This document shows positions 1 through 11,097 of a DNA stretch of 64,000 bases, piece after piece. Location of the stretch: contig FJUW01000004.1 of NCBI GenBank assembly GCA_900074885.1, forward strand, positions 868,001-932,000, given 5' to 3'. A program made the translations under genes and the position numbers. Every line of letters begins with the position of its first letter. Within the stretch, counting starts at the first letter, position 1. This DNA comes from Rhynchosporium graminicola. Taxonomy: Eukaryota; Ascomycota; Leotiomycetes; Helotiales; Ploettnerulaceae. The notes beneath the pieces were generated by a model. It was given only the letters and a program-made list of their open reading frames with translations. It was not told where the DNA came from and did no database searches.

Positions 1-532
1 AACTTATCGACTCTCTGAAAAACACTTCAACAAGCAAGGCCACTTCTAATTTCACACCTATGGGGAAATTCCTTTACTTCGGGCCAGAACCTTTGCCCAT
101 CTTTCCCCCCGGCTCGATTCTCTGGATGCCTCTTTCGGCTTGGCCGCATTCGAATCCTGGGTTGAGCACCACCTCAGTACCTGGCTAGAACAGCACATCA
201 GCGATAGCACTTCCTGTACACGCCTTAACGGCCTAACAGAGGAGTATCACGACAATGCCAGTCGCCATTATGAAGGAAATCCGGAGGCTTCTTCCATCGC
301 AGCTCTTACTATTATGGAGCTGTGGATATACCGCGACAAATCTGCTTGCTATATCTTTGGCATCCTGCCGGACTACAATCCTGGAGTCGTGCAAAGCCTT
401 TTTTGGTCGCTGCTTCTTCCTTCGAAGCCCCAGATGGTACGCCTTGTCAAAATAGAGCGCTTTCTGGAGAATTGCAGCGCCCGAGGATGTACGGTCCCGA
501 AGACAGTCTCTACCCTGGTAAGTCGGCTATGA
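1..532 (+). pseudogene. Relic of a giant DUF3638-family protein (left edge, partial)
   Basis: From about position 128 one frame reads a segment resembling part of the very large fungal DUF3638/DUF3645 proteins (about 3,000 residues, annotated as ubiquitin-hydrolase- or helicase-like): 'FESWVEHHLSTWLEQHI', then 'EEYHDNASRHY', then 'LTIMELWIYRDKSACYI', then 'LLLPSKPQMVRLVKIERFLE'. The order and spacing match my memory of the family. The same frame upstream has a TAA at 47-49, flanked by protein-like sequence on both sides. After about 490 the similarity stops and the frame ends at 530-532. Such genes run for kilobases without interruption, so this is a broken fragment, although its 5' part lies outside the window. 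A GTAAGT at 518-523 could be a donor, but no convincing continuation follows. Function of the family is poorly defined. Confidence is good for the family and moderate for pseudogene status. Confidence 0.6.
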
Positions 533-1742
533 AACTCGCCCAGAAACCTTTCTTACCACCCTGTGCAACCATCTTGCGACCTCGTTCCAGTGGCTGGCTC
601 TCGCTTTTCCAATTTTCTCTAGTGGGCGAGCCAGATCCAATCACCGACCATGACATGCAGCACATCATCGAATCCTACGGAGGTGGTACCGCATGTTGAA
701 GGCGTCCACTTGATGTCTGGCTATGTGGTCAGAGGCACTGACATCGAGGGTGCGGAAATGGACATTATCGAGAAACACTTTTCGAGTAAAAATTTCAGCC
801 AGCTAGAATTTCTTCCCTCACTTCCGATGAATAGAGCATTGGAAAGATGCTGGGGAAGTATGGTCTTGAGAGGTCTTCTCATGCAGGTATTGGTGCTCCG
901 TTGCTCTCCAAATCCTCAATGGGCCCCAGTAATGTCACCTCGGGTAACGGTTGCCCAGACGCTCCGAGGTAAATCAACAAGGACTGCTTTGGGAGAAATA
1001 ACTTGGAGTTCAGATCATCACTCAAATCGCAAGAGTCCACTTACCGAAGATGGGGAACGGAGTGTGAAGCGTAGGTGGACCGACAATTCAGATGCGCTGG
1101 ACAGTGAAAATGGCGCTTTTTGATGTATGATTGGCTTTTTCTGTACCGTGTCCTCTTGACATGTATTTTTTGGAATTGTTCTAATATATATTGTGTGGGA
1201 AGGCATCCCTCATCGTGCTAGAGCAAAGAAATGTGGATTATATCGGGCCCACAGGTTGATCAAAATACAGACGATCGCACGAACCCGAAATGATGATGTC
1301 GTAGGTTGTTGTTGTTGTTGTTGTTGTTTACTCAGGGGTCGGCTCGCTTAACCTTTCCCCACAAGATATGCATTAGGCTCGCCTTCGCCGACCAATCCTA
1401 ATTGCTCATGGCAGAGCAGATGCAATGCCTTATCTTCTGCTGCGTTCTATGATCGAATCCGGGAGGAATCCTTGTGATCGTCCAAATATTCCTAGGCCTG
1501 GGCCTAGAGATTGAAGCCCCGCTTCCGTGTCAAAGCTGCTGCTTTGCAGTCCAGGGCTTCAGACTGGCACGCTTGGCAACGCTTCTGCTGATTTCATTCA
1601 CGTACAAATACAAAATGACCGAAGAGGATCTCAAAATCTGGAAAGTGGAGGGCCGAGTTCTGATTACTGTAATTTCTCAATATACAAAGGGTAAGAAACC
1701 ATACTATCAATACACCACCTGGTTCCATCGTCCTACACGAGT
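533..1742. other. Region downstream of the relic; one unrecognised ORF and a (GTT)8 microsatellite
   Basis: An open frame at 650-1123 (+) encodes about 157 residues, including 'VEGVHLMSGYVVRGTDIEG' and 'MDIIEKHFSSKNF', which looks protein-like but belongs to no family I recognise. A second frame around 860-970 also looks partly coding, so this may be more of the decayed gene to the left. A perfect (GTT)8 microsatellite lies at 1305-1328. Nothing else is supported up to the 3' end of the cyanide hydratase gene. Confidence 0.35.
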
Positions 1743-3014
1743 CTATTCTTCAATCCCAGCCTGGAGAGGAATGGAAAGACCAACTCTGTCGATGGTTCGA
1801 ATATTCTTGATCACATTCGAACTGCCATCTTTCTCCACGATCGAGTCTTTACGATCGGTGTCAACGAGAAGCCTGATCAAATCCGGTCTCATGTAATGTC
1901 CTCCCTATTCTGGTGAGCTAAAGTGTCTAGCCTTATGCTGGATTTGTTTACTTACGAAATCAGCCAACGCTTTGGTCAAGTGACATTCATCAAGATCAAT
2001 CTGGTAGCTGGGTTAGCGATAGGTGGCAAGGCGCAGAGATGACACTTACATCAACAAACAGAAGACCTTCAAAGTCTTTCGCTGGATTGGGGATCAACTT
2101 TCGTCCGTCCGGGGCGAAGATTCTGGCGTGTCCATTGTAGTTCTCGAAATCTTCGAATGCAGTTCCTGGTGGAGTGTTGAGTTTGATGCCTTCAGCAGAG
2201 ATGGTTTGGAAGGGAGCAAGCGTGAATGTGCCAGTCTCAATAGCATAGGCTGGGGTGACGAGCTGGTGCAGGAAGTTAGTCATTGAATTGTTTGGATGGA
2301 GACTTTGCCTTACATCTGACTGGCTTTCGGCAATATTGGTGCGAGGATCCGGGTATTGGAGAGTTGATTCCTCCGGGTACAGTGGCCAGGCTGCGACATG
2401 AACTTGCTCTCCAAGAGAAGCAGCATACGCCTTGAGGAAAGGGTTCATGTTTTCCCAGCAGTTGAGATGGCCAATGCGGCCAATTTCAGTGTCGACGACT
2501 GACTTGGTGGTGTCTCCAGTTCCATCACCGAAGACGAGACGTTCGACGTGGGTTGCTTTGATCTTGCGACGATGGTTGATAACCTCACCAGTTGGCGAGA
2601 TCATGACCTGGGTGGTGTACAATGAAGACAGATCAAGCTCTGAGTATCCGAGCGACACGAAGATCTTGTTAGCACGAGCAGCTTCCCGGATTCGATTCAT
2701 CTCGGGTGAGTTTGATTCGAGAGAATTCTCCCTGTACTTCTTGAGAAGTGGAAGGCTCTCTTGGTAGGTGACTTTCCACATCCAGTATGGGTAACCGGGA
2801 ATCCCTAGGCCAAACTATCAGCAGGTAATGAAATGTTTGTTTCGTGGTTATGCTTACAGAGTTCAGGGAAACCAACAAGCTTGCACCCAGCTTTTCCTGC
2901 CTCGTTGATCCAATGGATTGTCTTTTCGACCGACTTCTGAAGATCGAACCATCCAGGCTCAGCTGTGACTGCAGCAGCCTTGTACTTTCGGAGGTGCACA
3001 ATGTGAGCGACCAT
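1743..3014 (-). CDS. cht: Cyanide hydratase (nitrilase superfamily), five exons
   Basis: Converts HCN to formamide; cytosolic, and in other fungi inducible by cyanide. Exons (minus strand): 3014-2858, 2804-2314, 2262-2050, 2000-1956, 1904-1743; introns of 53, 51, 49 and 51 nt, all GT-AG. The splice gives a 355-residue protein, the usual size for fungal cyanide hydratases. The nitrilase triad is visible: Glu51 in 'GFPELWIPGYPYW', Lys133 in '[12 protein letters not shown]', Cys168 in '[14 protein letters not shown]'. The N-terminus '[16 protein letters not shown]', the stretch '[19 protein letters not shown]' and the tail '[15 protein letters not shown]' are hallmarks of cyanide hydratases rather than generic nitrilases. 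The start is the ATG 10 codons before '[11 protein letters not shown]'; a TATA-like box lies about 120 nt upstream. All frames join cleanly, so the gene appears intact although its neighbours on both sides are decayed. An arylacetonitrilase activity cannot be excluded from sequence alone. Confidence 0.93.
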
Positions 3015-3135
3015 GTTGACGACTTTTTCGACGATGCTGTTGACGAGGGTAGTTAAGATAGATACTGAGAGAATACAGAATATTGGATTGGAAGAATATC
3101 TGTCGAAATCAAAGAACATGAAGCGTTTGCTTTGT

Positions 3136-3143
3136 CTTTTATA
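3136..3143 (-). promoter_or_regulatory. TATA-like box upstream of cyanide hydratase
   Basis: On the minus strand this reads TATAAAAG, 122-129 nt before the chosen ATG at 3014. The leader between them is pyrimidine-rich. Position and sequence fit a core promoter of an inducible fungal gene; this is inference from sequence only. Confidence 0.4.
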
Positions 3144-3496
3144 GATACGTACCATCCGTTGGGAAATTTCTCGGCTTTGCGAAGCATGTCGTACATTCGT
3201 GTATGTACTATCGACGCAAGCCTGTGGTTGGTTCACGGGATATGAATTTGAGAATCCATCCCAACTTGTCAGTTCCCGGAGACGGTTGTGGAACTCCTCG
3301 AGACGATCATTAAGCACTGAGAGATAGTTCTGCCAAATAACTGTCGAACTCGTCTAGTATTTTCTGATGTTGACGCTGAAGCATCCCGTTTCTGTGAAGA
3401 GTGGAGGATGTCGTGCTGCCAATTCCCGACTTGAATTTTTTTTTTCATTATCAACAGAATAATATGTTTCATCCTGTCAGTCAACACTTTGCGGGA

Positions 3497-4116
3497 CGGG
3501 ATTAAATGTTTGAAATACCTTGCGTACAGGGTTTATCATGTTTGAATCGCTCCCCACCATATAAGCACTCCCGGGACGCTATAACATCGTAAAACCAGGT
3601 TTTACAGCAGGGAAACGTATGTAATGAAATATCATCGGATTTTATAAATGCTCTACCGCTATTAGAGAATATACCTACTATCAAAACTCTTATTCTTCCC
3701 TAAGTCCCTCTAGTATTATCAACACAAAAACGCCGGAGAAAGGAGACGGAAAAAAGACTATAGAGCATAAGAAATACCAAAATTATAAAAAGTACGATAA
3801 AAGAGCTCTACTAGAAGACAGAAATCATAATTCTAGAACATATAAAGGAGAGCTAGCTTATATATTCTCACTTATAATATGCTAGGAATCTCATTCATCA
3901 CTCTACTTATCAAAATAAATGTCTAAACAGCTTCATTTCCATCTCAGCATATTCCTACTAAGGATTCATAAAATCTGATGATATTCATTGTGCACGTTTA
4001 CCTACTGTAAAACCTGGTTTGGCGATGTAACGGCGTTGCGGGATTACTATCTAAGTAGGGCGCGATTTCAGACATAACAAACCCTGTATGCAAGGTATTT
4101 CAGACATTTAATCCCG
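3497..4116. mobile_element. Non-autonomous DNA transposon (MITE-like) with about 117-bp terminal inverted repeats
   Basis: The left end (3497-3614) starts CGGGATTAAATG and the right end (4001-4116) finishes CATTTAATCCCG. The two ends are inverted copies over about 117 bp, with shared blocks such as TGAAATACCTTGC, ACAGGGTTT and AAAACCAGGTTTTACAG and scattered mismatches. The core (about 3680-4000) is AT-rich and non-coding, with no transposase ORF. The heptamer GGGACGG occurs at both ends (3493-3499 and 4116-4122), overlapping the repeat tips, and could mark the duplicated target. The element sits between the cyanide hydratase promoter and the end of the broken kinase-ankyrin gene. The superfamily cannot be assigned without a transposase. 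The AT-rich core and mismatched repeats suggest age or repeat-induced point mutation. Confidence 0.75.
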
Positions 4117-4501
4117 GGACGGACCGTCTTACTCCCGCAACAACGTCGGCATCCGATCAAAAGCTGCAAGATGTAGGCGTTCGAGATTCGAGGTGGATCC
4201 CGGACGGGATTTGGACGATCTTTGGTCCCATGGGAGTGGATAAAAGCTTTCCCCCACCAAATATCGAGACCGTGATGTCAGACAAGTAGGAATAGCTCCG
4301 TTTGGAACTCGGCTGATTGACAACAAAATGATTTACGATGTAAGTGAAGTCATAAATGGGAGTGGAAGACCGACTAAAAGTGGGGAAGTTGATCTTTGAG
4401 TCACGGCGATGCGCGGCATTCGCAAGATCTTACAAGTCCATTGTTGGAGGAAGGAGCCACGATTGCGTATTTGACCGACTGTGTTATAACACGGGGAACA
4501 A
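4117..4501. other. Degraded sequence between the TIR element and the kinase-ankyrin relic
   Basis: A minus-strand frame at 4326-4129 is open for 65 codons but matches nothing recognised. It may be the decayed 3' continuation of the neighbouring kinase-ankyrin gene. No other signal is seen. Confidence 0.3.
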
Positions 4502-6062
4502 TTATCTCCAATATTTCAACCTCCTGTTCAAAAAACGATTATTCCCACTGCCTATCACATCCAGTAAAAGAATGACAGCAGCGGTTTGTCCATTGGCTAC
4601 CACAAAGTGAAGTGCTGTTGAGCCATAGGTGACGTTTTCACCCCTGATTTCCGCCCCATCTTTCGAGAGTTGATGAAGTTGCGTTGTGACACCCCTCTCT
4701 GCGGCAATCCTGATTTGTACAGTCAGGGCGTCTTGCTCTTCTGTTGACATTGCTTTAGGTTCTGATTCCGGCTGCGGCAATTTGGCAACAGGAACCACCG
4801 ATGTGCTCTGGTCGTCTGCACTCGGGACATGTTGGTCGGCTGAAGTCTTTTAGGCCTCTGGCTTGATAAATTCCTGGAACATGATGCCCACAAAGACATC
4901 CCGAACGAGACACAGCTCTGACGCAACTTCGCTAGCCGATGGATGCTCCGATGGTGTCTTCCTCAAACACCGACTGATCAAGTTTCTCAACTCGGCCGGG
5001 TACTGGGCCGTAATAGGACGATAACTGGCTTCGGCGTATGCGGAAGATGTCATGGAGCTAGGGACAGATATGTTGCAGGGCAAACATCCAAGACTGAAAA
5101 CATCACATTTGGAAGAGTACGCAACATCATCGCCGTTTGTTTCCTTCGAGGGGTAAGAATGAAGAAGAGAACATCACTAGTATAAGTTTGTCAAGGGGAG
5201 CTTACGGGTGCAAGATAGCCAGGCATTCCCATTCCTGCAAACGTCGCCCTTATTCCTGCGCCTCTCAAGACGCTGTTGGAAAACTTCCCAAGCCCGAAAT
5301 CTGTGATGTAGCACCAATCCTCATCTACCAAGGAAGCCTTGAGTCTGGTGAGCTCCTCCATAGACAATGGTTATAATATATCAGTCAGCTACACTCAGTG
5401 CTGCATGTCAATTAGACCATTACCATTTCTGGATGTGAAACTCCACAGAACATCATTTTGTGTGAAGGTACGTCCAAGCAAAGATGAAAGTTTCAGCATA
5501 ATGCACATGTTGCAACTATTCAATACCCTAATGTTGCAAGACATACCATTAGCCGGTCTTAAGTCCCGATGCAATATATCACGAGAATGACAAGTCTCCC
5601 CACACCCTTCGCGATTTCGTACCCCCACATCACGATCACAAGAAGATGAACAGTCATCACTTCAAAGCGACATCTATCAATCACCTACTACACATCGCCG
5701 CCATCGTAGCAGTCAGTGTAGAGTTGAACGTGCATAATAGTCGAGTTCCAGCTGCAATCTTGGGAGAAGACAGCGGTGTAGCGGCGCTCGCTTCCTGCAT
5801 TCGCCCAAGTTGCAACTTCGCGAGCTGCGAGCCGGATCCAGGCCGATTCGATCAAGCAGTCGATATCTTTGCATGCAATTATCTGCCCGGGAGGATAAAG
5901 ACTGACAATTGAGTGATAAAGATAGAATACTACTACGGGTGTTCTTGTTACCTTTCCGTCTGCCACTCGCCTAACCTTGGAAACGGACCCGAAGCCACCT
6001 GATCCGAGCATTTTGATGGACTCATAGTCAGTATCTTTCCCTGTTATTGGTCGGACACTCAT
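4502..6062 (-). pseudogene. Decayed protein kinase with ankyrin-like C-terminus
   Basis: Kinase subdomains appear in order on the minus strand. There is a glycine loop 'MLGSGGFGSVSKVRR' (about 6005-5960), then an intron ending about 5883 that leads to the ATP lysine in 'IIACKDID' and an alpha-C Glu in 'AAREVATW'. The hinge follows, then a catalytic loop 'CHSRDILHRDLRPAN' (HRDL, with Arg in place of the usual Lys), a DFG motif 'CYITDFGLGKF', an APE-like 'MPGYLAP', and a C-lobe 'LRKTPSEHPSASEVASEL'. An ankyrin-like repeat 'YGSTALHFVVANGQTAAVI' follows in the same frame. Damage: 'YEIAKGV' and 'ETCHSRDILHRDL' are in different frames (shift near 5600), and a TAA at 4852-4850 separates kinase from ankyrin part. 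CAA to TAA is the change expected from repeat-induced point mutation. The start at 6062 (MSVRPITG) is the ATG nearest the kinase domain. An intact gene with unusual introns is possible but less likely. Confidence 0.6.
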
Positions 6063-6771
6063 GATTTCGATAACTTGAGCCAAAAATCGACGTTTGAAGT
6101 CATGGAATGTGATTTTGCACCCGTGGTTTGAAAGGACGTTGATTTTGGGGGTGCCGGGCCAGCCCCAGCTCCTCAGCCGCACCAGGTCTAGATCGTAAGC
6201 CCGCTTAACACAACTTCTTCCAATTGGCTATAATTGGCCTGACAAATCTATGGCGAAATTTGAGAATCGTGTTACTATTGGAGTGGTCTTGTTGTTTTGT
6301 TGAGACTTTACCTCTGATTTGGCGGTAATTGCGGTGCCGCTAATTTGTATTCGAAGTAGATTTCCGGGCCTTTGTCCCTGGAGAAGCACTTTCAGAAGGC
6401 TGCAGGTATAATTTTGTTTTGGAGATTATATCTAAGTCTTGGACTGAGAAAATCATCTTCATCTCAGACTGGAGCAGATGCATTATTAGATTACCTCGTA
6501 GCTATAGAAGTTACCGATTTATAGTATCTCTAAAGAGGAGCATATTACGAGGATAATAGGTTTAGGTATAGGTCACGTATAAGGTCCGTGCGTACATACC
6601 TAGATAATATCTTCTGTCGACTCTCTATAGTAACTAGTACTGTCGTATAACCAACAACATTACCACCTCTATGCCTTCCTCCGAGTGATAACGTAGCCTT
6701 TGCGATACCTCTTCATTCCTCCTCACATTCCTAACCCCTCACTCCACTTCTACTTCCATACGCCCGTCTGA
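6063..6771. other. Intergenic, AT-rich around 6,400-6,660
   Basis: No ORF, RNA gene or convincing promoter element. The 6,400-6,660 segment is AT-rich with many TA-rich words, like an old mutated repeat, but no terminal repeats were found. Confidence 0.4.
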
Positions 6772-8963
6772 CTATGCACTAAAGATCTTGTCCAGATACC
6801 CATGCCATCTCGTCTTCGGCGGCCTCTCCACATAATTCCTCGTGTATTCCTCAATCTCAGCAACCTCATGGGTGCGCAGCTGCACTTCAAGCGGCTTCAA
6901 CCACTTTGTCTTCTTGACGATTTTCCAAGTCAAGAAAATGACAGGGAACACACCAATCATGAGGTAAGAGAAGAGGAAATCAGGGACGTTCCAGAAATCT
7001 AGTGATGGGATGTTAGCTTGCTTGTACAAATGAGCAAGCAGTATTGGACGAAGCAGGCTAGGCTTACCATCAATAAATACAGTATACCCACCAACAAACG
7101 CCATGGTCGAACATCCAACAAGAGCATACCATGCACTGAACGGCTGCCAGAAACTCTTGTGCGGCAAGATGTTTCTATCAAAGCCCTGGGCATCACAAGC
7201 GTTCTTCCATTTGATGAACGTAAAAGCCATGACGGCGAAATTGATCAGCTGGCTAGCAGTCACCAATGACACGAACCAACTCAGCACTTTCGCGGCATTG
7301 TTGGATACCTGTAGGAAAGCGAGGAGGGCGATGGCGAGTGTGACGGCGACGCAGTAGATTGGTACACCGGATTTGTTGCATTTGGTAAGGATTTTGGGCG
7401 CTTTGCCTTCGAGGGCGAGTCCGAAGAGAGAGCGCGATGCGCAGTAGACGTAGCTGTTGCCGGCGGAAAATGCGGAGGCGAGAACCATGGCATTGACTAT
7501 GTCTGGTAAAATTACGATCTTGAGCCTGTCCATGGCTACGACGTAAGGAGAGGCTGCAGCCCCAGGAAGACCGTTGATAAAGGCATCTCGGAGAGTTTGA
7601 TCGTCGTGAGGGACTAGGATACCGACTGCCAGACTGCCGAGGACGAAGAAAGCGGTTAAGCGGTAGAATACACCATTGAAAGCTTTCGGCATGACTTTTC
7701 GCGGGTTTTCTGCTTCTCCTGCAGCCATCGAGACGTAATCTGGCCCTGCGATCGTAAAGGATGCCTGGATGAGACACTGGAGAAAGCCCAGAAAACGACC
7801 TAGGTTTCCGTCTCTGTAGAGTGGTGCAAAGGCACCTGGGTTTTTCCAAAATCGGAATCCGAATCTGTCATGAATGGGATTTCCTCCCAGCATGGTGATG
7901 AAAGTGAAGATGATGAGACCGACGATCAGGAGGACTTTTCCGAGGGCTAGCCAGAACTCGGATTCTCCGTACCATTTAACAGCGAATAGGTTAATGGTAC
8001 TAAAGCAGAGTCAGATTTTACCTGTCTATACAAGGAAAGATAATGGTCCTGAGATGAGCGGGACCACGTACGCATATAACACGATGATAATCGCAATGAT
8101 AGCACCGACTGGGACAGCATCACTCCAGTATTGTATGATGACATTACAAGCCACAATCTCAAACGGCACCAGAGCAGCTTCAAAAACGAAGAAATTGTAT
8201 CCAGCAGCTACTCCAAATGCTTCGTCGACATAGCGACCTGCGAAGCGGATAAATGGCGAAGAGATGGGAAGGTAAGTCACCATTTCGTTCATGCACTTGA
8301 GGAGAAGGAGAGATTAGTTGCTTTGGCTTTGGTTTGTGGGAGTTGCTTGGGGCTTGTTTGGTTTCACTAACGTTGGTTACGGCGAGGATGAATGTACACC
8401 TATTTGAGTTCTCGTTAGAATTTGAGGACTTTAATACACACTCACCTCAAATTCAACACGAAATGCAAGAAACACTTCAAAGTATTGGAAATCGCATCTA
8501 CTGCGAGGAGCACTAACCAGATGGTAAAAGCCAAGAACAAACTACCCGGACCGCCATTCAACAATCCCTTTCCAATCTGGACATACAAAGCTGTCCCGAT
8601 AGTACCTCCAATACCAATCAACTGAATGTGTCTGGGTCTCAATTGACGATGTGTCTGATCATGGCTCACGCCCAGTTGAGAGATCGAATCGGAATCGTAG
8701 GCTGGGATTTGTGCTTCTGTATTGGCTTCCTTTCCGTATCCACCATCGTACTTTTTCTCACGGTCGTGGACGACATGGTCTGCTGTCTACGGGAGAGTCT
8801 TGGTTAGCTATATTCGCGTTGTGATGTTTACCCTCCCAGCTTGGCTGAAGACGTATTCTGACAGTTGGAATTTGTCTTCCACCCGGTAGGTTTTGCGACG
8901 GAAGAAGTAAAAGCGGAGAGAACTTGCAGCAGAACCGGGGACTTCAATCCCAGACGAAGCCAT
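6772..8963 (-). CDS. Amino-acid permease (AAT/YAT family), six exons
   Basis: Proton-coupled amino-acid uptake transporter, expected in the plasma membrane. Exons: 8963-8832, 8786-8518, 8399-8372, 8295-8072, 7999-7068, 6998-6772, giving 603 residues; all introns GT-AG. The family signature is the first membrane segment 'HIQLIGIGGTIGTALYV' followed by 'GKGLLNGGPGSL', then 'TYLPISSPFIRFAGRYVDEA', 'FWLALGKVLLIVGLIIF' and 'PRKVMPKAFNGVFYR'. About 12 hydrophobic segments are visible, and the C-terminus 'RNYVERPPKTRWHGYLDKIF' is typical. Residues 1-85 are a hydrophilic cytosolic N-terminus. Exon 3 is only 28 nt but is required to join 'LAFTIW' to 'CMNEMVTYLP' through 'CTFILAVTN'. The start is the first ATG of exon 1; the in-frame GTG at 8669 is internal. 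Substrate specificity (general, acidic or proline) cannot be read from the sequence. Confidence 0.92.
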
Positions 8964-10881
8964 GCTAATTCGCACTCACTCGGTTTCGATCTTGACGATT
9001 TTTCAAGAGCCAATCTTGAGATCTAAACAAGCCTCGCCAATGCGAAGTACAGATGCAATGTAAAGACTCAAGAAAGCATCAAGAGTTATCACTAGGGAAC
9101 AAGACCACACGGAAGAAGAGCTCGTCTCTTGAATTTTCAAGAGAAGGGGGATTGAAAGAATGTCCCCAATTAGCAAGTTCGCCAAGTTCCTTGGGAGAAA
9201 TCTAGAGCATGGAAGCTCTTTCTTGGATCTGGAGCTTGCATCGCAAGGGCGGACTGTCGCAGAATTTGCTGGTGTACTCTCTAGACTCTGTACTCTCCAG
9301 AAAGTGCGCTTGCAAATCCCTTCCTCTTTCCCTGTTTCCCCCACCCCAGATGCCCCTCGCTACTGTACTCCGTAGGAAACTCCGTATCCCTTGTATCCCC
9401 CCCACCTTGACAGAGAAGATAAGGAGCGAGAAAAAGCATGGGATCTGGATGCCACTTTACTTCAAATCTTGTTGTTTACCTCAAGATAGGCCATCGTGAC
9501 AATACACTTGTCCCATCCTGGATTTCACAGCTTCAATATCGGATCCTTTTTCTTTGATTAACGCAATTGAGGGTCATGCGTCGAGAGCGATATGAGATGT
9601 CGTGATTAGCGCTACCGAGGCGAGTCCTATCCCGTTTGCTTGGAAAGGCAGCTGCCAAACCTGCTGTTTGGGTTCAGACGAAGAAAGAGGCTGCTTCCAA
9701 GAAGCGCCGCAGCCTTGTCCTTGACGCCGGTGGGAACGCTACGAGTATGATAGGATAGATGGGGTTCTCTATCAATCAGAACCTCAGACTTCGATTTGGT
9801 GCGAAGAGATATGCTTGTGATTGGGTTTGATGGGGGATGGGTTCGGTCCCCGTCTGTCCTAACTTTGCATGGGACGATCATGTGGAGGTAATGCAGAGTT
9901 TCGGGGTCCAGTGAACTCTCTTCGCACTGTTCACACTGCAGACAGTAAAATGAAACAACATGGAGGGGGAAAGTTGATGGATGAACTCTTTCTGCACCCC
10001 TTGAGAATTGGCATCGGAGACACCGATAGGTTGCGATAGCATGTGGCATGTTACAGCTGCAGCGCATCGCACTCGGTATCGTGCGATTAAGATATATACG
10101 TGGACCATGATAACGAAAAGCGAGGAAGCCGAGAGCCCGCAGGAGAGCCTTGCTGCAGTGTTAAATTCAGGCTTTGATGATCCGGGGATGTGAGGGGGTG
10201 AAGATGCGTGCAACGTATACCACCATCCGATATATATGATGGTCTGTCATTTGTATGCCTCATATGATTCAAAGCCATCGGCGACTTTCTCAAGCCATGA
10301 TTACATTGGGAGGTACTGTCTTGAATAATAGGTGCTCTGAAAAGAAAAGAAAAAGGAAAGAAAAAGGAAAGAAAAGAAAGACAGTAAATTATTCGCATAT
10401 GTGCTTCTCAGCCTCGATCAATGTCTTGAGTCTGTTTTGTGAATTTAAAAGCAGCGAGACTAGACATCTTCAAGCATTTTTGATGCTACGGTAAGATACA
10501 TGAACGAGTGAGGAGTTTGGCCACAACAGAAAGCTCAAGGCCCAGAATTCAAACGTTAGCCACGGCTGGTTTAGTTTGGAATGCGATGCAGAAGCGCGTT
10601 AGAAGAATCATTAGGAATGTCTGGAAATTGTAAGAACTAATCTAGTTCTAGATCGTCGACAAGTGGAGAATGATTTCACGAATACTGGATCGTTGATCTT
10701 GTGATTGATGATCTACTGCGCCACAGCCATTTCGCCACAAGTAGCTCAAAACTCTTTGCCTACCCACACAGCTTCACAGCTTCATATCCCGACAGTAAAC
10801 ATCTACATCGTCAAACCCGCTCTCTCTAATTCGATTTACACACACACACACATATCCATTTCATCAGAAGCCTCATCTACA
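8964..10881. other. Intergenic region between permease and small acidic protein genes
   Basis: Shared upstream region of two divergent genes. Short ORFs here overlap in several frames and match nothing. A purine-rich GAAAA/GGAAAG tract lies at about 10,338-10,382 and a short (CA)n run at 10,840-10,851, just before the small gene. No RNA gene seen. Confidence 0.45.
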
Positions 10882-11097
10882 ATGCCCGCCCCAAACACTT
10901 CCACCTCTACTCAAACAGGAGCAGGAAACACCAACAACAGTGATACCTCATCGAGCAACGCGACCTCGAATCAAAACTCCAACGCATCATCGGGAACTGA
11001 TGATGTGAAAAGGAAGACAGAGGAAGAGGAGGCTGCTGATAGACTGTATGAGGAGCGTATGGAGGATGAGTATGCGAAGAGAGAGGGTGGCGCATGA
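10882..11097 (+). CDS. Small conserved acidic fungal protein (71 aa)
   Basis: Single-exon gene of 71 residues. The N-terminal half is Ser/Thr/Asn-rich and disordered. The C-terminus is a charged helix, 'VKRKTEEEEAADRLYEERM' then 'EDEYAKREGGA', which I recall as a recurrent ending in small ascomycete hypothetical proteins. The start is the ATG preceded by TCTACA, at the end of a pyrimidine- and CA-rich leader; the open frame upstream of it lacks protein character. No known function, signal peptide or membrane segment. It stands alone, opposite in direction to the permease and to kha1, whose 3' end is 406 nt away. Confidence 0.72.
   Translation: MPAPNTSTSTQTGAGNTNNSDTSSSNATSNQNSNASSGTDDVKRKTEEEEAADRLYEERMEDEYAKREGGA

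Noticed and set aside
1474..1896. 140-codon plus-strand ORF
   Set aside because: Lies antisense to the last exon of the cyanide hydratase gene at its 3' part, starts with GTG and has no domain.
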